Source: Methanosarcinaceae archaeon
GTDB taxonomy: Archaea > Halobacteriota > Methanosarcinia > Methanosarcinales > Methanosarcinaceae
Assembly: GCA_030594665.1 (NCBI GenBank)
Contig: JAUVET010000073.1
Coordinates: 1 to 6,782, forward strand
DNA: 6,782 bases
Direction: 5' to 3'
Shown: in pieces, positions 1 through 3,627 of the stretch
Position numbering within the stretch: the first letter of the stretch is position 1
How the letters are laid out: each line of letters begins with the position of its first letter
Notes under the pieces: generated by a model
Told to the model about the DNA's origin: nothing
What the model saw: only the letters and a program-made list of their open reading frames with translations
Database searches by the model: none
Program-made: the position numbers and the translations under genes

Positions 1-90
1 AGTTAACGCGAACGAAGTGAGTATTTTCTCGTTTATTCCTGATAATTTACATAGGTTTATAAGTTAAAAATTGCATTATTAAAAAAAGAG
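1..90. other. Upstream flank of the DUF2551-like gene, no gene seen
   Basis: I find no coding sequence here that I can support. One frame stays open from the window edge to a TAA at 65-67, but its short translation is not recognisable. Bases 7-20 (GCGAACGAAGTGAG) resemble a purine-rich low-complexity motif common in archaeal intergenic DNA; this resemblance is an impression only. An in-frame TAG at 52-54 sets the upstream limit for the DUF2551-like gene. Confidence 0.5.
56..62 (+). promoter_or_regulatory. Candidate TATA box of the DUF2551-like gene
   Basis: TTTATAA is a reasonable archaeal TATA box. With the usual 24-28 bp from TATA centre to start site, transcription would begin near 84-88, only a few bases before the GTG at 91. 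That predicts a nearly leaderless message if GTG is the start. No strong purine-rich BRE is visible upstream. The placement is inferred from spacing and AT content only. Confidence 0.4.
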
Positions 91-402
91 GTGTTTATAC
101 TGGAAACAATTGAAGAGCGAGTGAAGGTAAGATTAGTAAAATATCTTGGTCGCGATGATACTGGAATACGTAAGGTAGTCTTGAATATGTTCCTTGATGG
201 TGATACTTTTACCACTGGTGATGTATTTGAATATCTGGAAAAAACAGATTATGAAGTAAGTTATAGGGGAGTATCTGCAATGGTAGGCCTGATGAACACA
301 CGACTGGGCATACTTAGTATTAACGTGACCGGAGACCATAATCTCTATTCCCTGAAAGAAGACTACAAAGATGTAGTTCGTTCTGTTCTTGAAAATTATT
401 AA
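91..402 (+). CDS. DUF2551-like small protein, predicted winged helix
   Basis: This 103-residue protein matches my memory of the DUF2551 family, small uncharacterised proteins of Methanosarcina-type archaea. No function is established. The layout suggests a winged helix: an N-terminal helix (about residues 5-20), a second helix beginning FTTGDVFEYL (40-49), a likely recognition helix VSYRGVSAMVGLMNTRLGIL (56-75), and a beta-wing-like segment ending NLYSLK (84-89). No signal peptide or membrane segment is present. The most upstream possible start is GTG at 91. However, the bases before and including it (GAGGTG, 88-93) form a good Shine-Dalgarno six bases before a CTG at 100, so the true start may be residue 4. 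A perfect hairpin follows the stop, and uppS lies 173 bp downstream on the same strand. A DNA-binding role is inference from predicted shape. I am confident it is a gene and fairly confident of the family. Confidence 0.8.
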   Translation: MFILETIEERVKVRLVKYLGRDDTGIRKVVLNMFLDGDTFTTGDVFEYLEKTDYEVSYRGVSAMVGLMNTRLGILSINVTGDHNLYSLKEDYKDVVRSVLENY

Positions 403-403
403 T

Positions 404-421
404 ATTGTAATTGTAATTGCA
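404..421. repeat. Three tandem hexamers (ATTGTA-like)
   Basis: ATTGTA, ATTGTA and ATTGCA follow one another directly behind the DUF2551-like stop codon and run into the left arm of the next hairpin. This is a short tandem array with one mismatch in the third unit. No function can be assigned, and it may be simple sequence. Confidence 0.5.
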
Positions 422-448
422 ACAGTTTGATCGTAATCAAACTGTTTT
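421..448 (+). terminator. Perfect 11-bp hairpin behind the DUF2551-like gene
   Basis: The arm AACAGTTTGAT (421-431) and its exact complement ATCAAACTGTT (436-446) enclose a four-base loop, CGTA. Two further T residues follow, giving a four-T run at 445-448. It begins 18 bases after the stop codon, so a transcription terminator or 3' stabilising hairpin is the simplest reading. Archaeal termination depends mainly on T tracts, and this one is short, so an operator for a dimeric DNA-binding protein is a real alternative. Confidence 0.55.
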
Positions 449-510
449 ATGATATTTATAATAGAATTGTGCAGTCCGAGTTAATTTCGATATTATCAAA
501 GATTTTTACA

Positions 511-532
511 ATATGCGCATATATATCTATAT
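511..532 (+). promoter_or_regulatory. Candidate uppS promoter with overlapping palindrome
   Basis: A TATATAT-rich stretch (520-532) lies where a TATA box for uppS would be expected. Transcription would start near 548-552 and leave a leader of about 25 bases carrying AGGTGG (560-565). The perfect 12-bp palindrome ATATGCGCATAT (511-522) overlaps the upstream edge of the TATA stretch, where TFB contacts its BRE. A protein bound there would probably block initiation. That regulatory reading is inference; the palindrome is directly visible. Confidence 0.4.
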
Positions 533-575
533 GCATGTTAATTGGGATAATACTTGATCAGGTGGGAATATTTTC

Positions 576-1433
576 ATGTTAAAGTTCATATGGCGCATAT
601 TATACAGGGTATATGAACGTTCATTGGTGAAAGAAGTAGTAAACGGCACAGTTCCAAAGCATGTTGCAGTGATAATGGATGGTAACCGCAGATACGCAGG
701 CAGGATCAAAAAAGGCACTCAGTTTGGACATGCAAGAGGAGCAGATACTACAGAGAAAGTGATAGATTGGTCATGGGAAGTAGGTGTTGAGCACCTGACG
801 ATCTATGCATTTTCAACCGAGAACTTTAACCGCTCTGAAGATGAAACTGAATCTCTTTTTGACTTGATCGGCTTAAAATTCGATGAGATGTGTGATGATG
901 AACGTACTCATTCGCGCAGGATGAGGGTTCGGGTAATTGGTGACACGTCAAAAGTGTCTTCATCTCTTCAAAGATCCATTGAAAAAGTAGAGCGCATCAC
1001 TCGTGATTATGATGGATTTCACCTAAACGTTGCAATAGCATACGGAGGAAGGCAGGATATTGTGCAGGCTGTGCAGGAGATCGCAAACAAGGTACAAAGA
1101 GGTGAACTGGATCTTGATGAAGTAACAGAATCCACGATATCGGATCATCTTTATCCTGCCGGAGGAGTTGCAGTACCCAACGTAGATCTGATAATTCGTA
1201 CAGGCGGGGACATGAGGGTGTCAAATTTCCTTTCATGGCAGGCCAATGGCAATGAGTGTGCTGCATATTTTAGTGCACCATTTTGGCCGGAATTTCGCAA
1301 GATCGATCTTTTGCGTTCTATAAGGGTGTACCAGTCACGAATGAGAGCGCACTATCAAAATAATGTGTGTCGGGCTGAGACATTTGTAAATACGATCGGA
1401 AAAAAAGAGGTTGACAGCGTTTTAAAAAATTAG
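576..1433 (+). CDS. uppS: Cis-prenyltransferase (polyprenyl diphosphate synthase)
   Basis: UppS adds isopentenyl units in cis to an allylic diphosphate, in archaea usually geranylgeranyl diphosphate. The product is the long polyprenyl diphosphate from which the dolichol-type carrier for N-glycosylation and surface glycans is made. It acts in the cytoplasm at the membrane face. The 285 residues carry all family blocks: HVAVIMDGNRRYAG (29-42, catalytic Asp35), GHARGA (51-56), YAFSTENFNR (77-86), RVIGD (119-123), LNVAIAYGGRQDIV (150-163), and RTGGDMRVSNFLSWQ (208-222) with the diphosphate-binding arginines. The stretch WQANGNECAAYF (221-232) differs from the bacterial WQ-AYAE-LYF form and has about two extra residues; I take this as the archaeal variant. 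The ATG at 576 is firm: an in-frame TGA stands at 555-557, and AGGTGG (560-565) lies ten bases ahead. Residues 1-28 form a basic, partly hydrophobic lead that may touch the membrane. The gene ends in TAG, and no clear terminator follows. Confidence 0.95.
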   Translation: MLKFIWRILYRVYERSLVKEVVNGTVPKHVAVIMDGNRRYAGRIKKGTQFGHARGADTTEKVIDWSWEVGVEHLTIYAFSTENFNRSEDETESLFDLIGLKFDEMCDDERTHSRRMRVRVIGDTSKVSSSLQRSIEKVERITRDYDGFHLNVAIAYGGRQDIVQAVQEIANKVQRGELDLDEVTESTISDHLYPAGGVAVPNVDLIIRTGGDMRVSNFLSWQANGNECAAYFSAPFWPEFRKIDLLRSIRVYQSRMRAHYQNNVCRAETFVNTIGKKEVDSVLKN

Positions 1434-1491
1434 TATTTGTATAGCTGTGGCATAAATGAGATTGTTCCATCTGAAACCAAAATCGATGCAA

Positions 1492-1507
1492 CCGCCGCAG
1501 GCGGCGG
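1492..1507. repeat. GC-rich hairpin element, copy 1
   Basis: CCGCCG (1492-1497) and CGGCGG (1502-1507) pair around CAGG. The inner 14 bases CGCCGCAGGCGGCG (1493-1506) recur as their reverse complement at 2049-2062. The element stands out against AT-rich surroundings. It resembles a small REP-like dispersed palindrome, but two copies in one window do not prove a family. Confidence 0.6.
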
Positions 1508-1579
1508 ATCCCAAACATTATGAAAAAATGTACATTGGTCGAATTGTAGTTAAAAACCAAACAATATTGACTAATATAC

Positions 1580-1658
1580 CACTCCGCAAGTATAATTTAG
1601 AACTGCAGATGGTCACAGAGGATCATTATAACAAAATAAGTATGACCTCTTGCGAGTG
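1580..1658. other. Two-tier imperfect stem, possible structured RNA or element end
   Basis: CACTCCGCAAG (1580-1590) can pair with CTTGCGAGTG (1649-1658) with one bulged C. Inside it, AGGATCAT (1619-1626) can pair with ATGACCT (1642-1648) with one bulged A. The two right arms are adjacent, so both stems can form together around an unpaired stretch at 1591-1618. The structure ends nine bases before the next inverted repeat. It could be a small RNA, a leader remnant, or the hairpin end of a mobile element. No promoter was identified, so the role is unknown. Confidence 0.35.
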
Positions 1659-1666
1659 AAATTCAG

Positions 1667-1736
1667 GCCACAGAGAGCACAGAGGACACAGAGGGAAAGT
1701 TGCTACAGTCTCTGTGCTCTCTGTGTACTCTGTGGC
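1667..1736. repeat. 9-bp-unit inverted repeat, copy 1 (CACAGAG type)
   Basis: Two 27-base arms (1667-1693 and 1710-1736) are inverted and match at 23 of 27 positions, with a 16-base loop. Each arm is built of three 9-bp units of the form CACAGAG plus two variable bases. The four mismatches fall only in those spacer bases. The element belongs to a repeat type common in genomes of environmental archaea and bacteria. It can form a long hairpin in RNA from either strand, but no T tract follows, so terminator function is not evident. Confidence 0.85.
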
Positions 1737-1801
1737 AGAAAGTTACAAAAAACAGACATGGTTTAGTATAAAATGCAAATTCCAACAAGTGATAATTGAT
1801 A

Positions 1802-1918
1802 AACCACGGAGGCACTCAACTACGTAGTAGGTGAGTGTCTGCTACACCCGCAAGGCGTGCAGGTCACGGTGAGTAAAATCAGATACAAGCTCTGTGTTTC
1901 TCAGTGTCCTCTGTGGTT
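1802..1918. repeat. 9-bp-unit inverted repeat, copy 2, with long structured loop
   Basis: The outer arms are the 15 bases at 1802-1816 (AACCACGGAGGCACT) and the 16 bases at 1903-1918 (AGTGTCCTCTGTGGTT). They pair with one A/G change and one missing base. The right arm extends leftwards to about 1890 in degenerate repeat units, but the left arm breaks off after CACT. Between the arms lie about 86 bases, against 13-16 in copies 1 and 3. That interior holds two further hairpins: 1813-1837 (CACTC/GAGTG around the perfect palindrome ACTACGTAGT at 1819-1828) and 1839-1862 (CTGC/GCAG plus inner pairs). It looks like an element with a second element nested in its loop. Confidence 0.65.
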
Positions 1919-2048
1919 AAATTTCGATTGTCTGAAAATCAAAGTGTAAAGATATTAGTGTCGATAATTTCTGTCGAAATCATCTATCAAATATTATGTT
2001 CTTGACTATAATTCGATCAGCATCCGCTTTTTTACAATTTCTGGAATG

Positions 2049-2062
2049 CGCCGCCTGCGGCG
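2049..2062. repeat. GC-rich hairpin element, copy 2
   Basis: CGCCGC (2049-2054) and GCGGCG (2057-2062) pair around CT. The 14 bases are the exact reverse complement of 1493-1506, and the orientation difference rests only on the two central bases. Together the copies bracket the segment that contains copies 1 and 2 of the 9-bp-unit repeat. Confidence 0.6.
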
Positions 2063-2100
2063 TATTGAATCGGCGTCAAAAATCGCGAATCGAATACTTG

Positions 2101-2122
2101 AATAAAAATGAGACTTTTTATT
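2101..2122. repeat. AT-only 8-bp hairpin
   Basis: AATAAAAA (2101-2108) and TTTTTATT (2115-2122) are exact inverted complements around TGAGAC. The right arm carries five T in a row, so a weak terminator is possible. There is no gene directly upstream for it to serve, and such a match is not rare in AT-rich DNA. Confidence 0.35.
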
Positions 2123-2144
2123 ATCTTCTGGAATGGTTCGGAAA

Positions 2145-2221
2145 ACCGCAAAGAGCGCAAAGCACGCAGAGAAAAATAAGGACCCTTTGCGTCCTTTGCG
2201 CTCTTTGCGGTGAATTTTTTT
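2145..2221. repeat. 9-bp-unit inverted repeat, copy 3 (CGCAAAG type), with T tract
   Basis: The arms 2145-2171 and 2185-2211 are 27 bases each and match at 25 of 27 positions when inverted, with a 13-base loop. The units are mostly CGCAAAG plus two variable bases, unlike the CACAGAG of copy 1. A run of seven T follows at 2215-2221, so a + strand transcript would carry a strong hairpin followed by U residues, and this copy could act as a terminator. It lies about 170 bases ahead of thrC and could insulate that gene from readthrough. GGTGAA (2209-2214) and TTCACC (2220-2225) form a further small stem around the T run. Confidence 0.85.
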
Positions 2222-2310
2222 CACCACGATTCATTTATCCGGAATATATTAAAAAGTCTCATAAAAATCTGCAATCTATAAACACAAAGGGCAGTCTTTA
2301 AGCCCGAGTG

Positions 2311-2342
2311 ATTTATGTATGTTATCAATTATTACTATATTA
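2311..2342 (+). promoter_or_regulatory. Candidate TATA boxes of thrC-leuS
   Basis: Two AT-rich candidates lie ahead of thrC: ATTTATGTAT (2311-2320), predicting a start near 2340, and ACTATATTA (2334-2342), predicting a start near 2362. The second would place the start just before the weak Shine-Dalgarno-like GGGAG (2368-2372), giving a very short leader. The sequence alone does not decide between them. A short GGGC/GCCC stem (2289-2292 with 2302-2305) lies just upstream. Confidence 0.35.
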
Positions 2343-2379
2343 TCACACACTATAACCTTAATACATCGGGAGATTTTCA

Positions 2380-3594
2380 ATGTACCACTTAAAATGCATC
2401 GAATGCGGCAAGAAATATTCAAAAACGGATGTAGTCTACACATGTGAATGCGGTGGGCTGCTTGACGTGATCTACGATTACGAGTCTATCGGATTTGACA
2501 TGGATGAGATCAAAAATGTACCTCCATCTGTCTGGAAATACAGCAAACTCCTTCCAATTGAGCGGGAACCTGTATCGATAAGAGAAGGCGGGACACCGCT
2601 CTATAAATGCGACCGTCTTGCAGAGAAGATCGGTATCAAGGAACTTTATGTCAAGCATGAGGGTATGAACCCGACAGGTTCTTTCAAGGACAGGGGGATG
2701 ACAGTTGGTGTATCCAAGGCGCTTGAACTTGGTATGAAGACCGTTGCGTGCGCATCTACTGGTAACACGTCTGCATCGCTTGCAATATACGGTGCAAAGG
2801 CAGGCATTCCGGCAGTTGTGCTGTTGCCTGAGGGAAAAGTGGCACTGGGGAAAGTAGCACAGGCATTGATGCATGGCGCAAAGGTGTTGAGCATACGCGG
2901 CAATTTTGATGATGCGCTTGTACTTGTGCGTAAACTGTGTGATGAAGAGAAGTTCTATTTACTGAATTCCATAAACCCGTACAGGCTTGAGGGACAGAAG
3001 ACAATTGGTTTTGAGATCGTTGACCAGCTTGGTATCAGGGTTCCTGACAGGGTTGTGTTGCCTGTTGGAAATGCGGGAAATGTTACAGCGATATACAAAG
3101 GTTTCAAGGAATTCATGAAACTTGGTGTCACTGACAGCGTTCCGAAAATGACAGGGATCCAGACAGAAGGCGCATCCCCGATCGTGAATGCCATAAAGAG
3201 TGGGGCGGACAATATAACGCCTGTGAAAGATCCGGAAACGATTGCGACCGCGATCCGAATTGGTGATCCTGTCAATGCACGCAAAGCATTGATCGCAATA
3301 CGTGAATCGAATGGTACGGCAGAAACTGTAACAGATAAGGAACTCCTTGCTGCGCAGAAAGACCTTGCACAAATTGAAGGAATTGGTGTTGAGCCTGCAA
3401 GTGCTACATCTATTGCAGGGCTTAAGAAACTGGTCGATGCAGGTGTTATTGGAAAGAATGAGACTGTAGTTTGTGTCACTACGGGACACCTGTTAAAAGA
3501 TCCTGAAACGGCTATCAGTCAATGTGCTGCCCCAATCGTTGTGGATGCGACGATCGAAGCGATCAGGGATGCTGTGTTCGCTGACAGGCAATAA
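2380..3594 (+). CDS. thrC: Threonine synthase
   Basis: ThrC is a PLP enzyme that converts O-phosphohomoserine and water to threonine and phosphate, the last step of threonine synthesis in the cytoplasm. The 404 residues start with a rubredoxin-like zinc ribbon: CIEC (6-9) and CEC (22-24) supply the cysteines. The fold-type II PLP core follows with GGTPL (70-74), the Schiff-base lysine Lys103 in GSFKDRG, the substrate loop ASTGNTSAS (125-133), the PLP-phosphate loop PVGNAGN (228-234), GIGVEPASA (334-342) and VTTGHLLKD (366-374). All essential elements are present and the length is normal. The ATG at 2380 is preceded by GGGAG eight bases upstream and gives the complete zinc ribbon. leuS starts 33 bp after the stop, so the two are probably co-transcribed. 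Related PLP enzymes such as cysteate synthase share the fold. The zinc ribbon and these motifs favour threonine synthase, but cysteate synthase of Methanosarcinales is a close paralog and is not fully excluded. Confidence 0.9.
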   Translation: MYHLKCIECGKKYSKTDVVYTCECGGLLDVIYDYESIGFDMDEIKNVPPSVWKYSKLLPIEREPVSIREGGTPLYKCDRLAEKIGIKELYVKHEGMNPTGSFKDRGMTVGVSKALELGMKTVACASTGNTSASLAIYGAKAGIPAVVLLPEGKVALGKVAQALMHGAKVLSIRGNFDDALVLVRKLCDEEKFYLLNSINPYRLEGQKTIGFEIVDQLGIRVPDRVVLPVGNAGNVTAIYKGFKEFMKLGVTDSVPKMTGIQTEGASPIVNAIKSGADNITPVKDPETIATAIRIGDPVNARKALIAIRESNGTAETVTDKELLAAQKDLAQIEGIGVEPASATSIAGLKKLVDAGVIGKNETVVCVTTGHLLKDPETAISQCAAPIVVDATIEAIRDAVFADRQ

Positions 3595-3627
3595 CAATAG
3601 TGCACATAATTAATAATTGGTGGAACA

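Larger units (their letters stand above)
1434..2379. other. Gene-free repeat-rich region between uppS and thrC
   Basis: I see no supportable gene in these roughly 950 bases. The small open frames here (for example 1456-1659 and 1996-2301 on +, 2006-2227 on -) lack good ribosome sites. They run through the repeats, giving monotonous peptides such as LCVLCALCG that are typical repeat artefacts. The region holds two GC-rich 14-bp hairpins, a two-tier stem (1580-1658), three members of the 9-bp-unit inverted-repeat family, an AT hairpin (2101-2122), and the thrC promoter area at the right end. A 10-bp direct repeat, TTCTGGAATG, occurs at 2039-2048 and 2126-2135. No transposase remnant was recognisable. 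Confidence 0.75.

Noticed and set aside
403..575. tRNA or other small RNA gene between the DUF2551-like gene and uppS
   Set aside because: Only one simple hairpin is present; no cloverleaf arms or T-loop sequence were found.
1456..1659. Open reading frame on + strand, 67 codons
   Set aside because: It covers the GC hairpin (read as PPQAADP) and the two-tier stem, has no Shine-Dalgarno, and resembles no family I know.
1667..2211. CRISPR array
   Set aside because: The repeats are inverted pairs of 9-bp units with short loops, not direct repeats with regular unique spacers, and no cas gene is present.
2006..2227. Open reading frame on - strand, 73 codons
   Set aside because: Its start (HRKERKGRKG) is the same repeat read on the other strand, a well-known source of false small proteins.
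1996..2301. Open reading frame on + strand, 101 codons
   Set aside because: It runs through inverted-repeat copy 3, and its middle is the repeat translated (LCVLCALCG). It has no good ribosome site and no recognisable domain.
1434..2379. Decayed insertion sequence or transposase pseudogene
   Set aside because: No fragment in any frame resembled a transposase. The palindromes alone do not establish an insertion sequence.
2955..3489. Two long open frames antisense to thrC (174 and 176 codons)
   Set aside because: They lie wholly inside a convincing gene, have Cys/Arg- or Ser/Thr-rich compositions typical of antisense frames, and show no motif.
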